Shown: piece after piece, positions 9,270-17,775 of the stretch
Layout: each line of letters opens with the position of its first letter
Numbering within the stretch: position 1 is the stretch's first letter
Assembly: GCF_014191725.1 (NCBI RefSeq)
Contig: NZ_JACHWZ010000016.1
Span: forward strand, 1 to 64,000
DNA: 64,000 nt
Origin: Microbulbifer rhizosphaerae
Lineage (GTDB): Bacteria; Pseudomonadota; Gammaproteobacteria; Pseudomonadales; Cellvibrionaceae
Direction of reading: 5' to 3'
Made by a program: the position numbers and the translations under genes
The notes under the pieces: generated by a model
What the model was told of the DNA's origin: nothing
What the model saw: only the letters and a program-made list of their open reading frames with translations
Databases searched by the model: none

Positions 9270-9565
9270 ACTAGTTGTTGATATACCGTTCACGGGCGAA
9301 AATGATATCGCTACCATAAGTATTAACCCCGGCAGTTCGAGGCGTGTCAAGGTTTTGTATAAAAAATCCCCATTTCACTCCTTGATCTCCATGATTCAAT
9401 ACTGCCGGACCCGGCGCGCCGATACAATAATAACAACCGGCGTCCCCAAGCCAGGACTCATCCGACAGCTTGCCTTTAACGCTTGTACCCCGCTCTCCGC
9501 GATCGCCGCCGACATCCGGCTGCCACCTGGAGCTTCAGCCAGTTATTTTTTAGAAGGGATAGTCC

Positions 9566-10567
9566 ATGAACACCAGACGACTCGGCAAAACCGGCTATCA
9601 GGTGAGTGAGATAGGCCTCGGTTGCTGGCAACTCGGCGGCGACTTTGGGCCCGTCGCCCACAGGGACGCGGAGACGATTCTCGCCGACGCCGAGCGCCTT
9701 AGGGTTACCTTCTGGGATACCGCCGATGTATACGGCGACGGCCTGAGCGAGCAGCGTATCAGCAGTTTCCTGCGCAAACAGAAGGGGGGGCAGGAGGGAC
9801 AGCAGAAGGAACAGATAGTGGCGACCAAGGTGGGACGTTCATCGCTGCTCTATCCCGACAAATACACTCGGCACGGGGTTCGCGAGAGCCTGCAGAACTC
9901 CGCAAAGCGCCTCGGGGTCGAAGCCATCGATCTCGCCCAGCTCCACTGCGTTCCCCCCGAAGTTCTGGGGGACGGCGAGATATTCACCTGGCTCGACGAC
10001 CTCAAATCCGAGGGGCTGATCCGCCACTACGGTGCCAGTGTCGAGACCATTGAAGAGGCTTTTCTGTGCCTGGAGCACGATGGCCTGGCGAGCCTGCAAA
10101 TCATCTTCAACCTTTTCCGCCAGGACGCCAAGCTGCAATTGCTGGACGCCGCCCGGCAAAGAGATGTGGGCATTATCGTGCGCCTGCCGCTGGCCTCCGG
10201 CCTCCTCTCGGGAAAATTCACCAGGGACACCCGCTTCGCCACCTCCGACCACCGCAACTACAACCGCGACGGCGAGGCGTTTTCCGTGGGTGAGACCTTT
10301 GGCGGAATCCCCTTCGGGAAGGGCATTGAGCTGACCGAAGGGCTGCGCGAACTGCTTCCCGGCTCCATGGATATGGTTCACTTCGCCCTGCGCTGGATTC
10401 TCGATCACGAGGCGGTATCCACGATTATTGCCGGGGTATCGAAGCCCGGACAGATAGGCGTCAACGTGGAAGCAGCAGGACTGCCGCCGCTCGATCCGGC
10501 AATCCACGAAAAAGTATTCGACTATTACCAGGATGCAGTTAAACCGTTTATTCGCGGAAAGATTTAG
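9566..10567 (+). CDS. Aldo/keto reductase
   Basis: This is a 333-residue cytoplasmic NAD(P)H-dependent oxidoreductase of the aldo/keto reductase superfamily. It starts RRLGKTGYQVSEIGLGCWQLGG, and the catalytic tetrad is visible as Asp51 and Tyr56 (WDTADVYGDG), Lys88 (VATKVGRS) and His127 (LAQLHC). The start follows GAAGGGATAGTCC. Its substrate is unknown. Placement between a GH115 and a GH9 gene suggests reduction of a sugar or sugar-derived aldehyde, but nothing in the sequence proves this. It reads in the same direction as the GH9 gene, 36 bases upstream, so the two may be cotranscribed. Confidence 0.9.
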   Translation: MNTRRLGKTGYQVSEIGLGCWQLGGDFGPVAHRDAETILADAERLRVTFWDTADVYGDGLSEQRISSFLRKQKGGQEGQQKEQIVATKVGRSSLLYPDKYTRHGVRESLQNSAKRLGVEAIDLAQLHCVPPEVLGDGEIFTWLDDLKSEGLIRHYGASVETIEEAFLCLEHDGLASLQIIFNLFRQDAKLQLLDAARQRDVGIIVRLPLASGLLSGKFTRDTRFATSDHRNYNRDGEAFSVGETFGGIPFGKGIELTEGLRELLPGSMDMVHFALRWILDHEAVSTIIAGVSKPGQIGVNVEAAGLPPLDPAIHEKVFDYYQDAVKPFIRGKI

Positions 10568-10603
10568 GGATTCCTTAACAACCGCTTCGGACTATAAGAC
10601 ATA

Positions 10604-12385
10604 ATGTTCAGGTACAGATTTTCGCCCACCGGGTTAAACCTCATTGCATTCCTCGTTCTCTCTTTTCTGGTGGGTTCCTGCGGCGCCTCGCCCAAAGAGC
10701 AGGGTCTGCAGACCACTGACCAGATCCGATTAAACCAAGTCGGCTACCACCCCTTGCAGAAAAAAGTGGCTGTTGTTTTGTCTGAAGAGTCTCCCGGGTC
10801 ATTCAGGGTTCTGGACCGGAAGGAAAATGCCGTGGTGCTCGAAGGAAAGCTTTCCGAGAATGCCGCCCCAACCTGGTCGGGTAAAAAGGTGTGGAGCGCG
10901 GATTTTTCTGATCTGAAGAGTGAAGGGCAATACACCCTGGAGATCCCCGGCCTGGGCAAGTCCTATACCTTTGCGGTGCAAAATGGGGTATACAAAGATC
11001 TGGGAAGGGCCGGCCTAAAGGCTTTCTATTTCCAGCGCGCTTCCACGGATATAGAGAAAGCCTATGCAGGCCGGTGGGCCAGGGAGGGCGGGCACCCGGA
11101 CGACCGGGTAATGGTCCACGCCTCCGCGGCGAGCACTTCCCGTCCGGAGGGCACCCTGATCTCCTCTCCGAAGGGCTGGTACGACGCCGGCGACTACAAC
11201 AAATACATCGTGAACAGCGGCATTACCATGGGTACCTTGCTGGCCGCTTACGAGCGGTACCCGGATTACTTCGGCTCGCTGGACCTGAATATTCCCGAAT
11301 CCGGCGACGATCTCCCGGACATCCTGAACGAGGTGCTGTACAACCTGGACTGGATGCTCACCATGCAGGACCCGGGAGACGGCGGTGTCTACCACAAGCT
11401 CACCACCGCTGCGTTCGAGGGCATGGAGATAGCGCCCACCGGCGCCACCAGCCAGCGCTACGTAGTGCAGAAGAGCACCGCCGCCACCCTGGATTTCGCC
11501 GCGGTGGTGGCCCAGGCAGCCCGGGTGTTCAAACCCTTCTCCCCGGAGAATTCCGCGGCCTACCTGAAAGCCGCGGAAAAAGCCTGGCAATGGGCCGGGC
11601 TGAATCCGCAGGTCCACTACCGGCAAAACGAAATAAACCGGAAGTTCGACCCGGATGTGCAGACCGGCACCTATGGCGATGAAAATCTCCGGGATGAATG
11701 GATATGGGCCGCCTCCGAGCTGTATATCAGCACCAAAAACCCCACCTATTGGAAAGAGGTGGAAAAGGGCTCCGCGAAATACACACTACCCTCCTGGCCC
11801 GATGTGCAATGGCTGGGCTACTACTCCCTGATCCGCCACGGGGAAAACCTCGAGCATGTGCCCGCGGAGTGGCTCTCCGGACGGAAAGCCACTCTCGTCG
11901 CCGAAGCCAAAAGACTCCGCCAAGAAGGCGCCCGGTGGTCGTACCTGGCCCCGATGGGATCGAGCGAGCAAAACTTTATCTGGGGAAGCAATTCGGTGGC
12001 ATCCAACCAGGGCATACTGCTGCTGGAGGCCTATCACCTGAGCGGAGACAGGGAATTTCTGCAAAGCGCGGAGGACAACCTCGACTATCTGCTGGGCAGA
12101 AATGCCACCGGCTATAGCTATGTAACGGGTTTTGGCAGCAGCAGCACCCAGTGGCCCCACCACCGATTGGCCGCGTCCCGGCCGGATCTGCCTCCACTGC
12201 CCGGCTTCCTCGCCGGAGGCCCAAATCCCGGCCAGCAGGACGGCTGCGAATATCCCAGCGATATCCCCGACGAATCCTATACCGACGCGGTCTGCAGCTA
12301 TGCCAGCAACGAAATTGCGATCAACTGGAATGCACCCTTTGCCTACCTGGCCAACGCGGTGAATGCCATTCGCTCTGCAAATTGA
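10604..12385 (+). CDS. GH9 family glucanase-like lipoprotein
   Basis: The 593-residue protein has a lipoprotein signal ending VGSC, an N-terminal Ig-like domain common in one GH9 branch (DQIRLNQVGYHPLQKKVAVV...), and an (alpha/alpha)6 GH9 catalytic domain. The catalytic Asp pair is D194/D197 in WYDAGDYNKY, the PHHR motif follows STQW, and the acid Glu570 is in NEIAINWN near the C-terminus. Enzymes of this build are often endo- or exo-glucanases acting on beta-1,4-glucan or cello-oligosaccharides. The lipid anchor suggests a periplasmic or outer-membrane role in oligosaccharide processing. A hairpin (12399-12415) without a T-run follows the gene. Confidence 0.92.
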   Translation: MFRYRFSPTGLNLIAFLVLSFLVGSCGASPKEQGLQTTDQIRLNQVGYHPLQKKVAVVLSEESPGSFRVLDRKENAVVLEGKLSENAAPTWSGKKVWSADFSDLKSEGQYTLEIPGLGKSYTFAVQNGVYKDLGRAGLKAFYFQRASTDIEKAYAGRWAREGGHPDDRVMVHASAASTSRPEGTLISSPKGWYDAGDYNKYIVNSGITMGTLLAAYERYPDYFGSLDLNIPESGDDLPDILNEVLYNLDWMLTMQDPGDGGVYHKLTTAAFEGMEIAPTGATSQRYVVQKSTAATLDFAAVVAQAARVFKPFSPENSAAYLKAAEKAWQWAGLNPQVHYRQNEINRKFDPDVQTGTYGDENLRDEWIWAASELYISTKNPTYWKEVEKGSAKYTLPSWPDVQWLGYYSLIRHGENLEHVPAEWLSGRKATLVAEAKRLRQEGARWSYLAPMGSSEQNFIWGSNSVASNQGILLLEAYHLSGDREFLQSAEDNLDYLLGRNATGYSYVTGFGSSSTQWPHHRLAASRPDLPPLPGFLAGGPNPGQQDGCEYPSDIPDESYTDAVCSYASNEIAINWNAPFAYLANAVNAIRSAN

Positions 12386-12437
12386 ATAACGGACACCTGG
12401 TGCGCGGAGCGCACCTGCAAATCGCAACCTGAAAAAA

Positions 12438-13277
12438 ATGTACTATCGCGAACAGACACCCCGGGCGGAACTCCGCCCCTATATCAACTGCTTCTGGGCG
12501 ATTGATTCCGCCGAAGCGGTGACTGTTCGCGACCGCACCCTGCCGGACGGCTGCCAGGAAATCATCTTCAATGTGGAAACCCGGGTGTTGCGCGACGACG
12601 GCCACGGGCTGAACACCAACCCCGCGGTGGAATTGGTGGGGCAGATGACCAAGCCCTACGAGGTCGTCACCAGCGGGCGCCAGCGGTATTTCGGCATCAA
12701 GTTCTACCCCCATAGTTTCTCACCATTTACCCGCGAATCCATTTGCGACCTGCGGGACCAGTCCATCGATCTGCGCGCGCTGTTCGGCGGCGACTTCGAG
12801 CGAATCGTCGACAGGGTGTTCGAGAGACCGGCGTTCGAGCGTTTTGTCCGACTGATGGAAAACCACCTGTTGCGCCGGCTGCAGTCCGCTGAGACCGCCG
12901 GAAGCTGTTACCGGCTGGTTGAGCGGGCGGTGCGCAGGCTGTTCCTGCCGGAGCCGCCAACCATCGACAGGCTCTGCGCGGAACTCGGGGTGAGTGACCG
13001 CCATCTGCAATCCCGGTTCAGGCGGCATACCGGCCTGTCGCCGAAACAGCTGGCGAAGATGATCCGCTTCCAAAAGAGCTTTCAATACCTGGCCGATCCC
13101 CGAATCTCGCTGACGGAAGTTGCGCAGCACTGCGGCTACTACGACCACGCGCATTTCGCCCACGATTTCAAATCCCTCGCGGGCATGAGTCCTTCACAGT
13201 ACCTGTGCACCGACAGGCCCCTGACCGGCTTTTTCCTCGCTGCGGAAAGCCGTGCCTATCTTTGCAATCTCCGCTAG
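12438..13277 (+). CDS. AraC family transcriptional regulator
   Basis: The protein (279 residues) has an N-terminal DUF6597-like sensor region, starting YYREQTPRAELRPYINCFWAID, and a C-terminal AraC double helix-turn-helix. The latter runs from about 180 to 262 (TIDRLCAELGVSDRHLQSRF... and VAQHCGYYDHAHFAHDFK). It lies in line after the GH9 gene and could control the GH9/aldo-keto group or the following ThuA gene. No effector can be deduced. The ribosome site is weak. Confidence 0.88.
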   Translation: MYYREQTPRAELRPYINCFWAIDSAEAVTVRDRTLPDGCQEIIFNVETRVLRDDGHGLNTNPAVELVGQMTKPYEVVTSGRQRYFGIKFYPHSFSPFTRESICDLRDQSIDLRALFGGDFERIVDRVFERPAFERFVRLMENHLLRRLQSAETAGSCYRLVERAVRRLFLPEPPTIDRLCAELGVSDRHLQSRFRRHTGLSPKQLAKMIRFQKSFQYLADPRISLTEVAQHCGYYDHAHFAHDFKSLAGMSPSQYLCTDRPLTGFFLAAESRAYLCNLR

Positions 13278-13287
13278 CCCTGGTTGT

Positions 13288-13346
13288 TGTAGGAGCGGCC
13301 GTTGGCCGCGATCTGGCTCGGATCGCGGCCAACGGCCGCTCCTACA
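13288..13346. repeat. Near-perfect 59-bp palindrome, REP-like
   Basis: TGTAGGAGCGGCCGTTGGCC is followed after a short centre (CTGGCT) by its complement ending GGCCGCTCCTACA. It shares the outer TGTAGGAGC/GCTCCTACA ends with the other palindromes of this window and separates the AraC and ThuA genes. Confidence 0.85.
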
Positions 13347-13446
13347 AGGAGTGTTCCCGGCCTGCCGGTTCGGTTTTTTACAAGACCCCCACACCAGAGC
13401 CCTCTAAGGTCAGTTCCAAATAACACTGACCTCAGAGGAAGAAATC

Positions 13447-14892
13447 ATGAAATATCTGGCGTGCACCCTGTTGATCGGAATACTCGCCGCCGGCACGGTT
13501 CAGGCGGCGACGCCCCGGGCGCTGCTGATCACCGGCAACGGCAACAGCGAGGAGAGAAACCCCGACTACCCACCCTGGGTTCACGAGTTCCACAACGACA
13601 GGATCGTGGAAATACTCGGCGATATCGCGGACATCACCGTGACCGAAGATCTATCCGTGCTCAACGACCGGGCGCTGGCGCGCTACGACCTGATACTCAA
13701 CAACTCGATGTTTCTGACTCCCACGGAAAAGCAGCTCGATGCCTTCTATCGTTTTATCGGCGAAGGGAAATCCTATCTGGCGATGCACTCCGGCCTGGTG
13801 ACCTTTCTCAACTCGGAGCGCTACCCGGTGCTGATGGGCGGCCGCTTCCTGGGCGGCGCCGATATGGCCGAGCGGGTGGTGTACACCTTCGACTCCTGGT
13901 ACGGCTACGACTACAACGATCAGGTCCAGCATCCCATAGTCCGCGGCCTGGCAAATTTTCCCATTCGCGACGAACTCTATTTCGTACAGACCAATACCGA
14001 GGACCTGGAGGTGATCGCACGCTCTGAACACCTGCCGGTGCTGTGGCAGCGCAGTTGGAGGAAGGGCAGAGTGATGGGGCTGGCCCTGGGCCACGGCAGG
14101 GAGGCGGTGGAGAACCCCGGCTACCAGGCACTGCTGCAAAACAGCGTGCGCTGGCTGCTGGGCTACCCGGTGCTGGAGGACATCACCGACGCCGTATTTG
14201 CCACCGGTACCGAAACCTCAGTGCACTACGTCGACCTGGATGAAATCGGCCACCACCCGGCGGATGCATCACTTCGGTATCAGATCGCCGGCAATTCCAA
14301 TACCGACCTGGTCAATGCCAGTATCGACAGCGAAAACCGTATCAGACTGAACTTTGCGCCCAACCGCGCCGGCTCGGCCGTGATCCAGGTGCGGGCGGAG
14401 GCTCAGAGCGGGCTGGCGAACACCTCCGATTTCAATATTTCCGTACAGGAGAAAGGCAGCGGCAATCTGGCGCGCTACCATGGCGTTTCCGTTCAAACCT
14501 CCTCCAACGAGGAGCGGAAATTCACTTCCGATCCCGGCTACCTGATAGACGGGGATTTCGGCACCCGCTGGTCGAGCGACTACCGGGACCCCAGCTGGAT
14601 AACCCTGGATCTCGGAGAGGCCTATCCCATAAGCAACGTAAAACTCTTCTGGGAAACCGCCCACGGGCGCGACTATGAAATCCAGGTGTCAAACGATGCC
14701 GAAAACTGGAACACCGTTTATAAGCGGAGTGACAGCGAGGGCGGCACCGAAAATATCCGTTTCGAGCCGGTAACTGCCCGCTTCGTCAGGCTCTACGGCA
14801 AGAAGCGCGCGACCCGCTGGGGTTACTCGCTGTACCAGTTCGAAGTCTACGGGGAAAGCGCCGGGGCGGTGCAGGCCAGGCATAAGCCTTGA
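13447..14892 (+). CDS. Secreted ThuA-domain protein with CBM32 (F5/8 type C) module
   Basis: The 481-residue protein has a signal peptide (1-20, ...GTVQAATP), a ThuA-like glutamine-amidotransferase-fold domain at about 21-240 (ALLITGNGNSEERNPDYPPW, LAMHSGLVTF, LYFVQTNTEDLEVI), a beta-sandwich linker at about 245-345 and a C-terminal F5/8C/CBM32 module at about 350-470 (LIDGDFGTRWSSDYRDPSW, GYSLYQFEVYG). ThuA relatives occur in carbohydrate gene clusters, but a secreted version joined to a CBM32 has no reaction I can state. The start follows a clear GAGGAAG. It is convergent with the GH43 gene. Confidence 0.85.
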   Translation: MKYLACTLLIGILAAGTVQAATPRALLITGNGNSEERNPDYPPWVHEFHNDRIVEILGDIADITVTEDLSVLNDRALARYDLILNNSMFLTPTEKQLDAFYRFIGEGKSYLAMHSGLVTFLNSERYPVLMGGRFLGGADMAERVVYTFDSWYGYDYNDQVQHPIVRGLANFPIRDELYFVQTNTEDLEVIARSEHLPVLWQRSWRKGRVMGLALGHGREAVENPGYQALLQNSVRWLLGYPVLEDITDAVFATGTETSVHYVDLDEIGHHPADASLRYQIAGNSNTDLVNASIDSENRIRLNFAPNRAGSAVIQVRAEAQSGLANTSDFNISVQEKGSGNLARYHGVSVQTSSNEERKFTSDPGYLIDGDFGTRWSSDYRDPSWITLDLGEAYPISNVKLFWETAHGRDYEIQVSNDAENWNTVYKRSDSEGGTENIRFEPVTARFVRLYGKKRATRWGYSLYQFEVYGESAGAVQARHKP

Positions 14893-14901
14893 ACGATACC
14901 T

Positions 14902-14977
14902 TGTAGGAGCCTGCTTGCAAGCGAATATTGCCGGACTTTGCCCAACCTCCTTATTCGCCTGCAAGCAGGCTCCTACA
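14902..14977. repeat. Palindromic repeat, family A, between convergent genes
   Basis: Arms TGTAGGAGCCTGCTTGCAAG and inverted ...CTTGCAGGC/GGCTCCTACA flank a 30-base spacer. The right end supplies the stop codon (TAG) of the minus-strand GH43 gene, just as the repeat at 3890 does for the GH10 frame. Confidence 0.85.
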
Positions 14978-16658
14978 TAGACTCCAACCGCGCGTGGGGG
15001 CCCAGGGTGGTACCGACAAAGCCGCCGGCCGCTTCGGTGCTGAGCAGCTCGCCATCCAACCCCGCAACCAGTTTTTTTGCCGGCCCGTCGGAGGACCGGT
15101 AGTAAAAGCCTATCTCGGACCGGTCGCCGCGAATTTCCAGCGCTATCGGTTCGCCCGCCTTTGCATCCACGGAAACGCTGTGCAAACGCTGCGGCTCACC
15201 ACCGGCGGCCCGTTCCAGGAATATTTCGTAGCCATCTTTTCCGGCCGCCTTCACGCCCAGGTAGTAGTGATAATTTTCATTCTGGAAGGCGACGATTCCG
15301 GCGGAAACCCCTTCGTCAGCGGGCAGCCGCAACTGGGCCGAGGCCTGAAAACGCTGGTGCTGCTGCCGGCGACCAAGATAAGCGGGTTGTTCCCGCGATG
15401 CCATGGACCGGGGCTTGGGGAGCAACTGCAACTGTTTCCCGCGCAGCTGGAGCCAATCCCGTTCGAAATCGCCGCGCAGCAGGTTCCAGTGCGGATTCAA
15501 TTCCCGCGTCTCGAAGTCATCGCGCCAGATGAAATTGCCGGTAAGCGGTGCGCCCTCCGCGGGCGCGGCGTCGATGGCGGGCGCATCGGGGCGCATGGGA
15601 ATCGCCTGGCCCGCCGCCAGTATCCGCGGCCAGCCGTCTTTCCAGCTTACCGGCAGCAGGAAGGTTTCCCGGCCGGTGTTGTAAAAGACTTCGTCGTAGG
15701 GGCGGGTGGCGAGAAATACCGACCACCAGTCCCCCTCTGGGGTCTGCACCAGGTCCGCGTGGCCCGCGGCCACTATTGGATCGGCCCGGCCGCGGTCCAG
15801 GTCCCGCTGGGTCAGTATGGGGTTGCCGCTGTAGGGTTCGAAGGGCTCGTCCAGTTTGCGGGTGCGGAAGACCACCTCCGAGTGGTTGTAGCCGGTGCCG
15901 CCCTCGGCACACAGCAGGTAATACCAGCCATTCACCTTGTACAGGTGCGGGCCTTCGATCCAGATGGGCTTCTCACTCAGGTTCACGCCGCCGTTGACAA
16001 TCACCCGGCCGGAATCCGGCAGCACCCGTTCCGCCTCCGGGTCGTACTCCCACAGCCAGATAGCCCTGTGACCGTCGTACAGCGGTTCGCCCTCCGGCGC
16101 ATCGTTGTGGGCGATATACACCCGGCCGTCGTCGTCGAAAAAGATATCCGGATCTATGCCACCGATCTCCGGCAGCCAGACAGGATCGGACCAGGGACCC
16201 TGGGGATCATTCGCGGTAATCAGAAAATTGCCACCGGCGCCCACCGCGGTGCCGATCAGGTAGAAGCGCCCCTGGTGATAGCGCAACGTGGGCGCGAAGA
16301 TGCCCTGGGACACCTGCAGCCCGCGCATGTCCACCTGCGATCGGCGCGTCAGCGCGTGGCCCAGCAGCCGCCAGTTGACCAGGTCGCGACTGTGCAGGAT
16401 GGGCAGGCCCGGCGTATATGCGAAGGACGAGTGGGCCATATAGTAATCGTCGCCCCGCCGCGCGATGCTGGGGTCGGGGAAAAAGCCGGCGGCCACGGGG
16501 TTCTGGTATTCCCCCTTCGCCAGGGCCTCTTCGAACAGCGGGTCCATGCCGCGATATTCGAACCAGTCGAAAGCCACCGGTTCCGCTGCCCGGGGTGCGG
16601 CGACAACCTGCGCGGCGGCCAGCAGCAGTGCGGTGGGGAATAACCATCTCAAGCGCAT
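14973..16658 (-). CDS. GH43 beta-xylosidase/alpha-arabinofuranosidase-like enzyme
   Basis: This secreted 561-residue enzyme has a signal peptide (1-21), a five-bladed GH43 propeller and a C-terminal concanavalin-like domain from about 375. The catalytic set is visible: base Asp62 in FFPDPSI, Asp169 in GGIDPDIF, and acid Glu235 in WIEGPHLY. Members with this C-terminal domain release xylose or arabinose from xylan oligosaccharides; which one cannot be told here. An AAGGGAGA ribosome site lies before the start. The stop codon lies within a palindromic repeat (gene end ESM-stop), so the last residues may have been altered when the repeat arrived. Confidence 0.93.
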   Translation of the reverse strand: MRLRWLFPTALLLAAAQVVAAPRAAEPVAFDWFEYRGMDPLFEEALAKGEYQNPVAAGFFPDPSIARRGDDYYMAHSSFAYTPGLPILHSRDLVNWRLLGHALTRRSQVDMRGLQVSQGIFAPTLRYHQGRFYLIGTAVGAGGNFLITANDPQGPWSDPVWLPEIGGIDPDIFFDDDGRVYIAHNDAPEGEPLYDGHRAIWLWEYDPEAERVLPDSGRVIVNGGVNLSEKPIWIEGPHLYKVNGWYYLLCAEGGTGYNHSEVVFRTRKLDEPFEPYSGNPILTQRDLDRGRADPIVAAGHADLVQTPEGDWWSVFLATRPYDEVFYNTGRETFLLPVSWKDGWPRILAAGQAIPMRPDAPAIDAAPAEGAPLTGNFIWRDDFETRELNPHWNLLRGDFERDWLQLRGKQLQLLPKPRSMASREQPAYLGRRQQHQRFQASAQLRLPADEGVSAGIVAFQNENYHYYLGVKAAGKDGYEIFLERAAGGEPQRLHSVSVDAKAGEPIALEIRGDRSEIGFYYRSSDGPAKKLVAGLDGELLSTEAAGGFVGTTLGPHARLESM

Positions 16659-16690
16659 CGGATTTATCTCCCTTGTCGGGGTTTATGGTG

Positions 16691-16712
16691 CAGGAGCCTG
16701 CTTGCAGGCGAA
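16691..16712. repeat. Half copy of family A repeat
   Basis: CAGGAGCCTGCTTGCAGGCG matches one arm of the family A palindromes; no matching right arm is seen nearby. It sits upstream of the GH43 gene and downstream of the small lipoprotein gene. Confidence 0.75.
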
Positions 16713-16797
16713 TAGCGGCGGCAACCGGCGCGTGCCCACCCCACGTACTCTCCGACTCAGAGCCAAACCTAGTTGCCAGTCGCCAGGGAAACTCCGA

Positions 16798-17415
16798 CTA
16801 CTGCACCTGGATCCTGGCCTTGTCCCGCTCCACCTTCAGCAGTACGAACTCATCGCCCCTTTTCGGGGAGTAGCGCTCGATCGCTCTCTCCTGTTGTTTA
16901 CAGGGTATGCACCTGTCGGCGTAGAACTCGATAAACACATTTTTGCCCCCGGGCAGGGACTGTAGCGAGAAGTCTCCGCCGTCGCGCTCCTCAAACCGAC
17001 CCAGGTAATATTCCAGTTCATGGGTGCAGCTCGGCTCGGGATTTATCGATTCCCGCAGTGAGGTGCGAATCGTCGATTCCTTTTGTTCCGGGGGGATGGA
17101 TGTGTTCTCGTAGACGGCTTTGCGCACCGCCAGTTCCAGGAGCCTGCGCTTCTCAGGACTATCGACGGGTGACCGCTCGATGCGCCCGCCGGCCAGTACT
17201 ATGTCCAGCTCTTCGAAAAAGTGCTCTTCGGTTGAGAACCCCTGGCTGTGGTAGACACATTCCCCTTCCGGGTTGAAGACCAGAAATTCAGGCAGGCCCC
17301 GATCGAAGTCTTCGCTGAAATTCGCTTTTAGCCGAAGTTCCCGCTTGTCCAGTTCACCGGAACAGGCCGACAGCGCAATCAATACAGCCAGGACCAACCA
17401 TTTTAAATAGTACAT
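16798..17415 (-). CDS. Small thioredoxin-related lipoprotein with unusual domain order
   Basis: About 205 residues. The ATG at 17415 follows an ideal AAGGAGG and is preferred to the GTG at 17421. A lipoprotein signal ends LSAC. After it, a segment resembling the second half of a thioredoxin fold (GLPEFLVFNPEGECVYHSQG...) comes first. A segment resembling the first half, with the redox motif CIPC (FIEFYADRCIPCKQQERAI), comes near the C-terminus, with only about 30 residues after it. A normal thioredoxin fold needs roughly 70 residues after CxxC. So it may be permuted, or built from pieces of two domains. The role is unknown; the cysteine pair suggests periplasmic thiol chemistry. Confidence 0.7.
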   Translation of the reverse strand: MYYLKWLVLAVLIALSACSGELDKRELRLKANFSEDFDRGLPEFLVFNPEGECVYHSQGFSTEEHFFEELDIVLAGGRIERSPVDSPEKRRLLELAVRKAVYENTSIPPEQKESTIRTSLRESINPEPSCTHELEYYLGRFEERDGGDFSLQSLPGGKNVFIEFYADRCIPCKQQERAIERYSPKRGDEFVLLKVERDKARIQVQ

Positions 17416-17631
17416 ACCCACCTCCTTGTGAGTGCTTTTTTATGTATATCTCCGTATTTACTACCGGGCCGGGAGGAAAGAAGCCCCTCTACCTTATCAT
17501 TGTCTTTTCCCTGCAGGAATTTTCCCGCCTCCCGATCACCACAGGTGTAGGGGAAGTGCGCGGAAAGTAACGGACATTCTATTTAGAACTGAAATAGACA
17601 CCGGTACCTCCCGCCACTTCAACCCGGACTG

Positions 17632-17775
17632 CTATTGCACGGGCGAGATGGAGAACTGTTGGCTCCACCAGTTGGAGTTACAGGATGCCGTCACAATACT
17701 CGCGCCATCTGCGGTGGAGCTGTCTTCCACCCGCAGGCAGGCACCTGTATTGCGGTCCGCCCTGAAATCACGGAT
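17632..17775 (-). pseudogene. In-frame ricin-like tail after the GH3 stop codon
   Basis: Directly after the TGA of the GH3 gene (17776-17778) the same frame stays open for 47 codons. It reads FRADRNTGACLRVEDSSTAD, then GASIVTASCNSNWWSQQFSI, and stops at TAG. The pattern (cysteine spacing, SQQF near the end) resembles one repeat of a ricin-type beta-trefoil lectin. It is either a former C-terminal extension of the GH3 protein cut by a new stop, or the end of a lost neighbour. The 17422-17631 stretch beyond it holds nothing I recognise. Confidence 0.5.
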
